Part shown: positions 11,967-23,114 of the stretch, piece by piece
Position numbering within the stretch: the stretch's first letter is position 1
Layout of the letters: each line of letters starts with the position of its first letter
Assembly (NCBI GenBank): GCA_034509755.1
Contig: CM067544.1
Location: forward strand, 16,673,001-16,737,000
Reading direction: 5' to 3'
DNA length: 64,000 bases
Source of the DNA: Anisodus tanguticus
Taxonomy: Eukaryota > Streptophyta > Magnoliopsida > Solanales > Solanaceae
The notes under the pieces: generated by a model
Database searches by the model: none
The model's input: only the letters and a program-made list of their open reading frames with translations
Told to the model about the DNA's origin: nothing
Translations under genes and position numbers: made by a program

Positions 11967-13102
11967 TGTTGGAAATTTGCCTGATGGGAGTTGCGTCCAC
12001 CCATCTTTAATGACTTAAACACTCGAATTTCGCATGTTGGAGACTTTGGTTCTTCACACGTGCATAATCTACTAAGTGAGTAGATGACCGTAGGGCCAAA
12101 GATCGTCAAATTTCGTTAAGAAATGAAAGAGATATTGGTCCATGAAGTAAGGTGTTTGAGACATGAAAATATGGTGTGGGACAAATCTCCCACATCAGTG
12201 GGAAAATGAAGAATTGTTCTTTTTATAAGCCTAAAAATGGATAAGGTTTGGGACCCCAAGGGGTAACCTATGTGTTTGAAGGAGGGAGGACCTAGGTGTG
12301 CTTGGGTTCAAGGCTAGCCCCATACGCGTGCCGCCCGCCCATCCGGGCCGTGCTGGGGTGCTTCTAATATTATATTTTTGAACCCCAAACTGCTTAGTAT
12401 TTACAGTTTGGTCCCTAGAGTTTCCAAAAAGTCAACAGTTTGGATGGCTTTAACCTTTTGCAACGTTTTGTACTAATTACAAAACGTTCCTGGCCTTGAA
12501 TGTACCTCTTAACCGCCTCTTAATACCTCTCCTCCTCCTAAAGACTATAAAATGAAGACCTTATTCTAATTTTGAGGGTAGAGAGAAGAGAGACAGTAGA
12601 GAGAAAGAAAAGAAAGAGAAGATACAAGTCTTGAACAAAAGCAGAAACTCTTTCTTTTCCTCTAAAGTTTTCATTATTCAGCAAGTCGTTTCATGTTTGT
12701 TTTATTCGTCAGAGTCAACCTATTTGCTTTGTAGTGTTGATTAGTTGTTGTTTTATCTTGGGAGACTATTGCCCGCTAACGTAAAAGCATATATACGGGG
12801 CAATCTTGTCTTAAAGACAGAGAGTCATCTCTCGACTCAGCCGGTGATATTATGATTATCTAATTGGTTGCTAAGTGTTTCAGGTGTCAACTTGAAACTC
12901 AAAGGACTCTAACGTTCGGATTCTCAGCGGTTCTACAAGCCACAAGTGTAGCAATTCATGTTCTTGTATTTCTGAATACAAGATCCAGATTTGAAGTTCT
13001 AGTTCAAGATTAAAAGATTGACAACTTCTTGTTGTAATCTTTGTTGTTTATCCTTTCGAAGCACTTGTATTATTTACTTTCCGTACTGCTTTATATCAAA
13101 CA
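11967..13102 (+). mobile_element. Solo LTR (copia type), plus orientation, 5-bp target duplication
   Basis: The sequence starts TGTTGGAAATTTGCC and ends ATCAAACA, and is flanked on both sides by attat (11962-11966 and 13103-13107). No internal region or second LTR is present. A TATA box (TATAAAA, 12546-12552) precedes a purine-rich leader. The downstream part (about 12750-12840) shares the motifs for ACTATTGCCCG and GGGGCAATCTTGTCTTAA with the LTRs of elements 4 and 5, which lie in the other orientation. It is therefore a related LTR left by LTR-LTR recombination. Confidence 0.9.
12546..12552 (+). promoter_or_regulatory. TATA box of solo LTR
   Basis: TATAAAA lies mid-LTR, about 580 bp from its start, and is followed by GA-rich sequence. 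This is the usual place for the U3/R promoter of a copia LTR. Activity is not known. Confidence 0.5.
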
Positions 13103-13235
13103 ATTATGAGTCCCTATTTTACTATGTTAGCTTGAGTTAAGTAGCCTTCATGGTAATTCAGCCAAAATATGCATCTCTGATGTGGGCTCTGGAATGAACT
13201 GCCATACAACCAAAATATGCGACTATTAGGGGGAG

Positions 13236-13263
13236 CATTGTCCTAGCAAATGCTAGGACAATG
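13236..13263. repeat. Perfect 28-nt hairpin (13-nt arms, 2-nt loop)
   Basis: The arms are CATTGTCCTAGCA and TGCTAGGACAATG separated by AA. The hairpin lies just after a GGGGGAGCA run and ends where the hAT target duplication begins (13263). Confidence 0.85.
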
Positions 13264-13270
13264 TAGTAGT

Positions 13271-14143
13271 CAATGTTTTAAAAGGCGGGGTGTTTACATA
13301 TGACTCAGCGAGGCGTAAGCCCCATGTATATTTAATTTTTAGTATTTCATAAAATAATATAATTACAATAAATATTTTTAAATAGGTAAAATTACATACA
13401 AAATATCCGTGTGTGCGCACGCGCGCTTGATCATCACAAAAAACTAATCAAAGCAATCCATTATACACCACTTACAACTTGTAATTATATATAACATAAT
13501 TTTACAAGTATAAACAATACAATGAAATAAAGGCTATTATAAAATGCAAATCAACTCTAACATCTTAACTTTGAAACAATGAAAAAATCACAATCTCTTA
13601 AAATAATATTACTGTCATACTATTCATTTTATCTCCCTATAAGCAAATAATCAATAAACTTTATCAGTATTATAATTCAAACGTAACTTCTTCATGAATA
13701 AAAATAAAATTATTTTCAAAATAGCGAAATAATAAAATATGATAATTTTGATACATAGGACAAAAGACCAATGACAAGTGAAATGTGTAATTCGGCTATG
13801 TATTTTTAAAAGAAATATTTAGTGATATTCACCCTCACGATATTCTCAAATAGTAAATCTGCAATACTACTATTTGTTATTTGAGTTACACCTCTTCTTA
13901 TTTCTATAGATGAAAAACTATTAAGTATCATTCATTTGTTAAAGAATTACGAGGGTCAACAATTTTAATTAAGGAATTTAACATATAATATGTGTAAGAA
14001 CTATTAGGCGAGCCTGGAGTGTTGGACGTAAGGCGTGTTTAGGGCGTAAGCCTCACATGAACTAAGCCCCACACGTGAGCACCAGAGCCTTTTGACAGTG
14101 CCCCGCCCCGAGGCGAGTCCTAAAATTGCCTTTTAAAATACTG
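13271..14143. mobile_element. Non-autonomous hAT-superfamily transposon, 873 bp
   Basis: A perfect 8-bp target duplication GTAGTAGT flanks the element (13263-13270 and 14144-14151). Terminal inverted repeats are CAATGTTTTAAAAGGC (left) and CAGTATTTTAAAAGGC (right, reverse complement), 14 of 16 identical. The 8-bp duplication and CA(A/G)TG-type ends fit hAT. No transposase frame is visible; the middle is AT-rich and the ends contain GC-rich GGCG/CCCCG stretches. Confidence 0.9.
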
Positions 14144-14151
14144 GTAGTAGT

Positions 14152-14793
14152 GATTCTATCCTACTTGGACTGAGTTTTAGAGCCAGTTTTTGTTGGAGTA
14201 AAAGAAGAATAAGGAGACAAAAGAAGAGAAATGACAAAACATGATTTGAGGCGTGTAGAAATACTTTCCTTTAAGGATTTATTTGCCCTCACCAACACAA
14301 GGTTTGCTAAGAGTTTATGGTAAATTACCTCCAAGATACAACAAATTCTAAACACTATCTCAAGCAAATAAGATGGTGTTTCTAGAACTAATTATAAATT
14401 TATATTGATCTATATCTAAATCTGTAGTAAAATCTGGATACTTTATAGATTTTTAAGTCTCTTTTCATAATAGACACAATCCTTCTCAAAGAGGTATCAT
14501 TTCATAAGGTCACGACCTTTGAAGGGTGTCCATCCATAAAGACACAATATTTGAATGATGTTTATTCATAAAGACACAATCATTCAAATGTATTTATTCA
14601 CAAAGACACAATCTTTCAAGTGAGTAACATTCTATCAAATGTATTTTATCTACTAATATATATAAAATTCGTGATATTTCATATATATATAATTATTGAT
14701 AAAAGGCTGTCTAACAGAGCGTGCCCACGCCTAATCAATAAAATGCTTCTGAAAAAATGAATAATTGTGAATAATATTATAATCTCACTTACA
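14152..14793 (-). repeat. 3' LTR of copia element 2 (left edge unresolved)
   Basis: The minus strand has a polypurine tract (AGTGGGGGA) directly before TGTAAGTGAG at 14793, which sets the LTR start. Leftward the LTR contains four to five degenerate direct repeats (14465-14620) of a 33-38 bp unit containing CATAAAGACACAAT, typical of U3 enhancer arrays in Tnt1/Tork-like LTRs. The left edge cannot be set because the hAT insertion lies there and the partner LTR is missing. Confidence 0.6.
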
Positions 14794-15301
14794 ATCCCCC
14801 ACTAGATTGTAATATTATTCCAGATTATAGTGATAAACTTATACATACAAAGAGGTATCTTTTGATTTTAACCTTTAATTAGTGAATGCATTTCAAAGTA
14901 TCTACAAGACAATAGTGTGCTTAGCATTGACCTTTGTCTCTTAAGCAAATACCGGAGATACATCACATATAAGCTATCCTAGATTTTAAATTATGTTCTA
15001 ATTTATTTAGCACTATTCCGGCCTTGTGCTCTATCTTGGATTCAAGAGCATTTACAAGATCAAACCACGATCTTGTTAGAAACGACACCATTTCTTATGC
15101 TCACTTATGTGAAGTTTCAAATTTTGCCTCTAGCTACTATGAGACTTGAACTTCATTAAGAGTTAGTACTCAACCTCTACTTCGTAGCTATTTGCACCGA
15201 ACATCTTGGAAGGGACTAGTTAATTTTTTTTTCAGTGCCAAACCAGTCACTAAACATTGACTTGTTCTTACCCATTTAATTATGGAATAACGGTATAACT
15301 A

Positions 15302-18300
15302 TTACATAGTTGGGTTACCATCATTGATGACTGTAAAACTAAAAGGTTTCAGCCCCATTCCACTAGATGTATCCTTAACCAAGTCTCTTGAAAGACCCTT
15401 TGTTAAAGGATCTGCTAGATTTTTATTTGTCCTAACGTAAATCACATTAATAACACAATCGGTTATTAATTGTTTCACATACTCATGTCTCATGCTAATG
15501 TGTCTAGACTTTCTATTATACACTTTATTATAAGCCCTAGACAATGTAGCTTCACTATCAAAGTACACCGAAATAGATGACATCGGTTGTGGCCACAACT
15601 TTATATCAAATAACAAATTTCTCTGCCATTCTGCTTCTTTGCCTGTTGCTGCAAGTGCTATAAACTCACTTTCCATTGTTGAGTGAGTTATGCATGTTTT
15701 CTTCTTGGATACCCAAGAAATGGCACATCCAGCAATTGTAAAGATCCATCCAGATGTGGATTTATTATCACTTATATTGGTTATCCAACTAGCATCTGAA
15801 TACCCTTCAAGTACTTCAGGATAGTTGTTATAATGTAAACCCAAATTCATGATTCTTTTAAGATAACCAAGTATTCGTTCAATTGCTTTCCAGTGCTCAA
15901 TGCCCGGGTTACTCGTGAATCTAGACATTTTGCATACCGCAAAAGCTATATCAGGCCTTGTACAATGCATAACATACATCAAGCTACCAATCGCACTAGC
16001 ATATTCAAGATGTGCTACAACTCGGCCCGAGTTCTCTAGTAATTTAATACTAAAATCAAATGGGGTATTAGCTTCTTTAAATTTTAAGTGATTAAATTTA
16101 AGAAGCACTTTCTCAACATAGTGAGATTGGCACAACGAGTAACCCCCACTATTTTCCGCACTTTTACACCTAAGATAATATCTATTTCACCAAGATCTTT
16201 CATCTTAAATTGTGAAGCTAGATAATTCTTAGTGTCTTTTACCCCTTGCATGTTCGTTCCAAAGATAAGCATGTCATCAACATATAAGCATAAAATCACA
16301 CCAAAATCACTTGTAAATTTGGAATATATGCACTTATCTGCATTATTATGCTCAAAACCATAAGATAAAATGACTTTGTCGAATTTATCATGCCATTGTT
16401 TTGGTGCTTGATTTAAACCATAAAGAGATTTGACTAACTTGCATATCTTTTTCTCATTTCCAGGCAAAACAAATCCCTCGGATTGTTCCATATAAATTTC
16501 TTCATCAAGATCACCATTAAGAAAATCCGTTTTCACATCCATTTGATGCACATGCAAATTGTTCAAGGAAGCAATTGCAAATAGCACTCTAATAGATGTT
16601 AATCTTGCTACCGGAGCATATGTGTCAAAATAGTCAATACCATGTCTTTGTTTAAACCCTTTGGCTATCAATATAGCCTTGAAAGTTTGCAAAGAGCCAT
16701 CGGTATTATACTTTCTACGAAAGACCCATTTATTTGTAATTGATTTAGATCCCGGTGGAAGATCAACCAAAATCCATGTCTGGTTTGACATAATTGAATC
16801 CATTTCATCATTCACCGCCGCTCTCCAAAAGGAGGCATCTCTTGAAGACATAGCTTCATTAAATGGCTTTGGATCTGCTTCAACATTTAGCAATAATGGT
16901 ACTTTATTTAGTACATTATTTCTATCCCCTTCAACCAAGAAGAGTAATGTCTGTGATGAAATAAAATCCGGTGGTAAATATTTTTCTTTTCTTTCACGTT
17001 GACTTCTCCTTGGTTCGAAAGATGTCATAGACTCTTTCCTTTTATAATCAGTAGAAACACCAAGAGAATCATCACATGGTTGATCAATGATAGATTCTAA
17101 TTGAGTTACAGAATCATGATTAAACTTATTTTCAATAAATTCAACATCTCTTGATTCAACAATGATATTAGAATCTAAATTTAATAATCTATAAGCCTTG
17201 GAACTCTTAGCATATCTCACAAAAACACTTTTAATACCTCTAGCATATAACTTAGATGATTTTGGTTCATGCTTTCTATAAATAGCTAAACAACTCCATA
17301 CCCTTAAATACATCAAGTTTGGTTTTCTTCCTTTTCAAATTTCATAGGGAGATACATGTGTTTTAGAGAGGTAATTCTATTATGAACATGACATGCAGTG
17401 AGTAATGCTTCCCCCCATAAGTTTTTTGTTAACTTAGCATTAAGAATTATAAAATTTATCATATCTGTAAATTTTTTATTCTTTCTTTCAGCCATACCGT
17501 TTTGTTGAGGAGTAAAAGTGTTGTTCTTTGGTGAATAATTCCATGTTCTTCACAAAATTTATCGAATTCATTAGAAAAATATTCACATCCTCTATCACTT
17601 CGAACTATTTTGATTCTCTTATCTTTTTGGTTCTCAACTTCAGCCTTGAAAATTTTAAATTTCTCAAAGACTTCATCTTTTGTTATAAGTAAGTACACAT
17701 GAGTGTATCTTGAACAATCATCAATGAAAGTGATAAATTATCTTTTCCCTCCTCTAGTCAAAACACTGTTATACTCACAAATTGTTAGACACCACAACAC
17801 GTGAAAAACGTAATTACTTTATTATTGTGAAAGTAATTACACCAAGACTTGAACACTATAACTTGACCACAATATACACCAAGTTCTTACTCTTTTATTT
17901 TTACCAACACTTGACACTCACACTTTAGCTTACACACACTTTAGACTTACTTGGACACTTTTTGGATGCACACTTGGGACTTGCTCTCACTTCTTGAGAA
18001 CTTCTTACTCACTTAATTACAACTCAAATAGACCACATCTATTTATAGGCGGTGATGGAAGAATCTAGTTAGGATACTTAATTACTACTCTATTCTAGAA
18101 TATTCCTCACTACCTTTTTCTAGAATCACTCTTCTATTTATTTCTAGAGTTATTCTTTCTATACTCCACTCTAGAACTTTCATCATAAAGTTCTTCTTTC
18201 AACTACTTGAACATTCTAGATTGATTATCCATTGTCTTGGATATTAAGTTGATTACTTTTAACACAAATATCGGTATGAATCAAATCCAATATTTGAGTA

Positions 18301-19382
18301 TTTCGTTCAGCACTTAGAAACAATTTCTTAGTCAATTTTGCTTGGATGCATATTTCATATTTATCATTTTTATATCTTTGCAATTAATCAAACCATGCTT
18401 GGACATGTATTCAAAGATCAAAAAATTAAATGTGCTAATCTAGCATGCCAAATATCAAAAGACTCAACAATATAAGCAGAATTGAAATTATTATTATTAA
18501 TGCTTAGCTTATACATTCCATCACAAGAATACCCTTTCCCCACAAATATTGCATTCTTTGATACAATACAATTATTGGCCTCAAGAACAATCTTAAGCCC
18601 ATTCTTACACAAGCGACTAGCAGAAAAAAGATTCTTCCTAATGGAAGGAACATGGAAGACATTGTTCAATGTGACTTTTTTTCCTGAAGTGAAGTTAATT
18701 TCCACCATACCTTTGCCGGCAACCACGGTTGAATCATTGTTCCCCATAAGAACCTTTTGTCCTTCATTCTCCATTTTGTAAGACTTAAATAGATCCTTGT
18801 CATTACAAACATGAATGATTGCGCCCGAGTCGAGCGACCAATCCGAAGACTTTGTTTTAGCCATATTGATTTGGGTAATCATGTCAATTTGTATTTCGGA
18901 GACCATAGCACAAATTTCTTCAATTTTCTCCTCAATAACATTGGCCTTGTTGAAATTTCCTTCTTCCTTCTTCTTGAATTTGTCGTCACTTTTGCGATGG
19001 CCCTTTTTTCCACAATTAAAATAATTTCCGGAGAACTTTTATGGGCCATTACCGTACTTCTTGAATTTCTGATTATTCTTGACTTTGAAATTCTTTGAGA
19101 ACTTACTAGCTGCAGTGACATTAACTTTGGAAGAATCATATTTGTTCTTAGAATCACGAGATCTAGTCTCTTCTTCGATTCTCAAATGCTTTTCTAATTC
19201 TTCCAAAGGTATGTCCTCTCTTTTATGAATAAGTTTCTTTCTATAACCATTCCAACTTTGAGGCAATTTAGCAATAATTGTCCCCACTAGAAATGGTTAA
19301 GAAATTTCAATGTTCAATTCCCGCAGCTTAGTAACAATGCAATTCATGTATTTGATCAAGAACAGACTTTGTGTCAATCATG
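15302..19382 (-). pseudogene. gag-pol polyprotein of copia element 2, disrupted
   Basis: From right to left it contains a partial gag (MIDTKSVLDQIHEL, then LPQSWNGYRKKL). A degenerate zinc knuckle follows near 19010, where the usual first and last Cys are replaced (YFNCGKKGHRKSDD). The protease-like motif WSLDSGAIIHVC lies near 18840. The integrase start WHARLAHL and KAEVENQKDKRIKIVRSDRG (17459-17698) are split by a solo LTR. The RT has MDVKTDFLNGDLDEE, SLYGLNQAPKQW and the catalytic YVDDML (about 16280). RNase H ends with [13 protein letters not shown]. There are stops after WHARLAHLIF, at GGKR and after gag, and a frameshift near 16140 between RT and the downstream part. It is non-functional. 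Confidence 0.88.
17783..18264 (-). mobile_element. Solo LTR nested in the integrase of copia element 2
   Basis: This is a 482-bp insert with TGTTA...TAACA ends and a perfect 5-bp duplication (plus strand caaat at 17778-17782 and 18265-18269). Removing it rejoins the integrase reading HTDIC with EYNSVLTRGG. A minus-strand TATA box (CCTATAAATAG, about 18041-18051) fits an LTR promoter and sets the orientation. It inserted after element 2 and then lost its internal part by recombination. Confidence 0.93.
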
Positions 19383-21450
19383 ATAAATGATTTAATAGGT
19401 TTTTCAAATTGTGTCTTGATGAATTTTTGAATCTCGAGGAATTTTGCAAAAACTTCAGATTTGAATTTCAGTGGGTAAATCCAGACAAAATGTGAAAAAT
19501 CATCCAAGAATACTAGATAGAATTTATGACCCAAAGAGATAGCAATCGGAGATGTCCACAAATCAGCATGAACAATATCAAATGGAGAAAAAGTAACACT
19601 GTTTGATGACATAAAGGGAAGACGAGTATGTTTGCCTAGTGGACAAGAAAAACAGTGTTGGGCAATTTTCTCATTATTACATTGAATACGCTTAGAAGTC
19701 CTAAGAAAAGTAAAAACTAGGTCTCCGGGGTGTCCGAGTCTGTTGTGCCAAGTTGAGGGACAGATTGCCGCAAGGGATAGAGGTGCTTGCGGTCTGACAG
19801 CGGAAGATTGAGTGAATGGGTAGAGGTCTCACACACTATTGCAGTGTGTAAGAATTTTCCCCGTATTGAGTTCTTTCACAGAAAAACCAAAAGGGTCAAA
19901 TTCGACAGACACAGAATTATTGCTAGTGAATTTTCTGACAGAGATTAAGTTTTTAATGATGTTAGGTGTGTATAGGACATGGTTTAGGGAGAAAGGTGGG
20001 TGTGGATGTTTGGTGTGTGTGTTACCGTAACCTTCAATTGGAATGCGATGACCATTGCCGACAGTAATAAATTGAGGACACTTTAACCGACGTAGTTGAG
20101 ATAGGTTACCTGACGACCGGGTGAGGTGAGATGTGGCTCCGGTGTCCATGTACCAATTATCGTCGGTTGTTGAAGGTTCATGGTGGTGTAGGCACAGGCC
20201 CAAAGCGATCGAGGCTAGGTGGCTTGTCTTTCTTCTTCTTGCCGCAGCTTGTTGTTATTCTTCTTCTTTGCGATTGTTGTTATTCTTTGCCTCGGATGCG
20301 ATGCGGAATTGAGTTTCTTGTCTGGTGGATCTGATCTATAGTGTTGTTGTTGTTGTTGTTGCTGCTGGACTGCAACCAGGTGGGCTCTGCTTCTTCTTTG
20401 CTGGGTTGGCTCGCTGGTGGCCGGCGAGCCCAAGAGGCCGATCGACCACGATTCGCCGGAACCGGGCCCCCGCGTTCAGTCTTGCTTCTTGGTTGTGCCC
20501 TATTTCTTCTTGGTTCCGGTTCTGCTTGGCACGGCTGCTTGCCGGTTGCGTTGGCCCTTTCCACGGCCCTTGCCTTTGTTGTTGTGACCTCTGCCGCCAC
20601 GACCTCCGCCACTGGCCTGCTACTGCTGCTGGACTGCTGCAGGCTGGACTCGCTGCACCTTTCTCATTCTTCAGTTCTTTCTTGCCGCAGTGTTGTCATC
20701 CCGTCAATGGCTAAGGCCTTTTGATTGTGTTCCTCTTGTTTAGCACGTCTAGTTTCTTCCAACAATAGTTGTGAGCGTGCCTTGTTGAAACTTGGGAGAG
20801 GGTCGGCTTGTTGAATCATTGTTGCGAGTGTGTCATATTCACCTTTTGGTAAACCCGCAACAAGTTGAAGCACCATCTTGGTTTCGAAACGAAGTCCCGA
20901 CGTTGGATAGTTGATCGGTTATGAGTTTCGATTGCTTACAATATTCGGACATGTTGTTAAAATTCTCGAGGCGGGTATTATTGAATTGCTCTTCCAAATA
21001 TACGGCCCGGGTATTTTTATTGTCCTGAAAGATTTCTTGTAGCCGGACCCAAAGTTCACGTGCCGTAGCACCTGTTTTCATGATAGTGCACAACAGGTCT
21101 TTGGAGATGGTGCCGTAGATCCATTGTTTGACGATGGCGTCAAGACGACGCCAGATTGAGTCTGTAACATCAGTGGGACGAGGAACAGATTCGTCAATAT
21201 GATCGAGCACATTGTATGCACATGCATGAATGTAGAATAGTTCCATCCACATGGAATATTGATAGTCTTCTTGGTCAAGAATTATAGGGATAAAATTCTT
21301 GATGTTGTTAACGGCGAATGCCGGATGAAAAGAAGATACTGAACGTTGAGAGGGGTTGTCAAGTGTGCCAGTGGATGAACCGGAATTTGTGAGGGAAAGA
21401 CATGGTTGCCGCCTGCCAAGGGAAGGGAATTTTCTGGTTTGGCCGAGAAA
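19383..21450 (-). pseudogene. gag-protease-integrase fragment of copia element 3
   Basis: Gag (about 21400-20660) reads VNNIKNFIPIILDQEDYQYS and then LWVRLQEIFQDN, with a frameshift near 20880 and another close to its ATG. A Gln/Asn-rich and Arg/Pro-rich linker (20215-20612) includes a run of Gln/Asn codons. The protease is [15 protein letters not shown] (about 20160). The integrase N-terminal half follows, with HADLWTSPIAISLGHKFYLV and FLDDFSHFVWIYPL, up to FEKPIKS. The expected catalytic continuation (QCDNG in element 1) is replaced by gag of element 2. Not functional. Confidence 0.85.
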
Positions 21451-21545
21451 GGGAGGAAGAAACCATATTTTTTTTCCCTGTGAAATCAGAAGAAAAATGT
21501 TGATTTCGGCTGAGAATGAGGTAGAGAAGGGATTTAGGTTTTAGG

Positions 21546-21557
21546 CTCTTGATATCA
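21546..21557 (-). other. Primer-binding site of copia element 3
   Basis: The minus strand TGATATCAAGAG directly abuts the LTR TG/CA end at 21558. It equals the site of element 1 except for G to A at the third base, so it is probably a decayed initiator tRNA-Met site. Confidence 0.65.
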
Positions 21558-21920
21558 TGAAAGATAGAATAATTTCCCTTGGGGATTCCTTTCATTATTC
21601 ACAATATATATAGCTATACAAGGTTGATTCCTAATATGGTACGAATCCTAATTTACCTTACAAAAGTTGATTCCTAATACAATTAGAATCCTAAGTTACC
21701 TTAAATATACATCTATCATAATTACAACTTCTCAGAATATTCTCCGTATATTTTGTAATTATGATAGATGTATATTTAAGGTAACTTAGGATTCTAATTG
21801 TATTAGGAATCAACTTTTGTAAGGTAAATTAGGATTCGTACCATATTAGGAATCAACCTTGTACAGTTATATATATTGTGAATAATGAAAAGAATCACAG
21901 GAAAATTATTCTATCTTTCA
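21558..21920. repeat. Palindromic LTR pair: two truncated LTR copies head to head
   Basis: The left arm (21558-21727) starts TGAAAGATAGAATAA. The right arm (21753-21920) is its reverse complement and ends TTCTATCTTTCA. A 25-bp spacer separates them. The inner roughly 110 bp of each arm look identical by eye; the outer 55 bp show a handful of changes. The spacer holds ATATTCTCC, which also occurs deep inside the element 1 LTR. Each arm is therefore probably the first part of a longer LTR rather than a full LTR. Confidence 0.85.
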
Positions 21921-22315
21921 CGATCTTCTTCCTACGTCTCTTTTAACTAGAAACTTGACTTGGTTAATCCTCAAAACATTCTAATATAGATTGGATCCTA
22001 ATGCTATATGTGCCAGAAGGCAGAGGCAAAATTCAAATTTTGTCCTATCAAAGTGTATTTGCTTTCTTTTTCTTTCACAACCACTTATGAGCTCTTCAAT
22101 CTGAATCATTCAGATCTTGTACATAATTTTGATATCATTAAGACGTTCCTTAATTTTTTTGTGACAAAATATATTATAAAAAATTACTACAAAAATAAAC
22201 ATTTTTAAATATGAAAAAAATCAAATCTAGAGTATATAATTGGTTTGATTCGGTTTCGTTTCACCCTTTCCTTTTTGATTGACATCAAATCAAACACATT
22301 ACTTAGTTGTTTCTT
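21921..22315. other. Intergenic, nothing recognised
   Basis: AT-rich sequence between the LTR palindrome and a SINE. A 66-codon plus frame here (22008-22208) has no family features. Confidence 0.4.
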
Positions 22316-22415
22316 ACAACAATATACTCAGTGAAATCCCACAAAGTGGATCTGAGGAGGACCTTGCCTACCTTGGGAGGTAGAGGGTTGTTTCCGATAG
22401 ATCCTCGACACAAGA
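22316..22415 (-). mobile_element. SINE 3' fragment (TS-like, Solanaceae)
   Basis: The minus strand contains CCTACCTCCCAAGGTAGG-like, AAGGTCC and CCACTTTGTGGGATTTCACT blocks and ends toward a TTG repeat. This is the well-known tail of TS-type tobacco/tomato SINEs. The 5' tRNA-like part is missing. Confidence 0.65.
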
Positions 22416-23114
22416 ACAAGCCATTTAAATTAATATATAAAAGAAAATTCATGACAAAATACTATGAAAAACATGATAAAGCTGACTGAAAAAAGAAAAA
22501 AAAGGAGTAACTACCACAAAATAATACGATAATCGAAGTACAAGAAAAACATATAGTACACGTAACAGAAATAGAAGGACAAGAAACTACGAAAACATGT
22601 GTTGTTTAATTTATTGTAAATTTAACACCAAAACAATCCATATTGACATTTTTTACTTGGTTTGTATTTCAACTTGTTTTTGTCTTGAACACCTTCAGCT
22701 ACTACCGCATGCCTACTGCCATTGTATCCTTTAAAAAAATTACACAAAATTCCATTTATCAATTAAGAATATTATCTTTCTAACCTTTTGATGTGATTAT
22801 TATTTTCCCATAAATTCCATTTTCTTTTAGTACAATGACTACTCGATTTCCGTAAAGAATGTCTCAGAACTAACCCAAATCTTGTCTAATATTTTAAAAG
22901 CTAGGGTCCCAATAATCACTTCTTCAGCTATATGCAATATCGTATAAAGCAGTTGCAGCAAACTTTCAAGAAGGCAGTTGCACACTAGCATTGTAACTAA
23001 TGAAAACATCATTATTTTCAGACACCGGTTTGGTGTACGAGATCTCATAACCATACGCTTATATAGATCAATAATATCCTTTGATCTGATCATTCATTTG
23101 CTAAAATATATAAA
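22416..23114 (-). other. Region 3' of the potassium transporter gene
   Basis: This presumably includes the 3' UTR and the transcript end. I see no clear AATAAA on the minus strand close to the stop. An 84-codon minus frame at 22839-23093 just past the stop has no family resemblance and is probably UTR. Confidence 0.4.

Larger units (their letters stand above)
14152..19382 (-). mobile_element. Ty1/copia retrotransposon 2 (Tork-like), 5'-truncated
   Basis: This is a minus-strand copia element with a 3' LTR, a 3' non-coding region (14794-15301) and a pol-gag body up to 19382. There it abruptly joins the integrase of element 3. Its own 5' LTR and the first part of gag are missing. A foreign solo LTR sits at 17783-18264 inside the integrase. 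The RNase H signature [19 protein letters not shown] places it with Tork/Tnt1-like copia. Confidence 0.85.
19383..21920 (-). mobile_element. Ty1/copia retrotransposon 3 (Ale/Retrofit-like), 3'-truncated
   Basis: This is a minus-strand element with a 5' LTR unit at the right, a primer-binding site, gag, protease and the first part of integrase. It is cut at about 19383, where element 2 gag begins. RT, RNase H and 3' LTR are missing. Its gag, protease and integrase resemble element 1 more than element 2. Confidence 0.82.

Noticed and set aside
14465..14620. Spaced repeats that could suggest a CRISPR-like array
   Set aside because: Units are degenerate and spacers are also repeats; the location in a copia LTR of a plant genome explains it.
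20325..20724. Two overlapping plus frames of about 128 codons, GC-rich
   Set aside because: They are antisense to the Gln/Arg/Pro-rich linker of copia element 3 gag; no start context or family match.
22839..23093. 84-codon minus frame just 3' of the transporter stop
   Set aside because: No match to the transporter C-terminus, which already ends with the family-typical GQIFYV; probably UTR.
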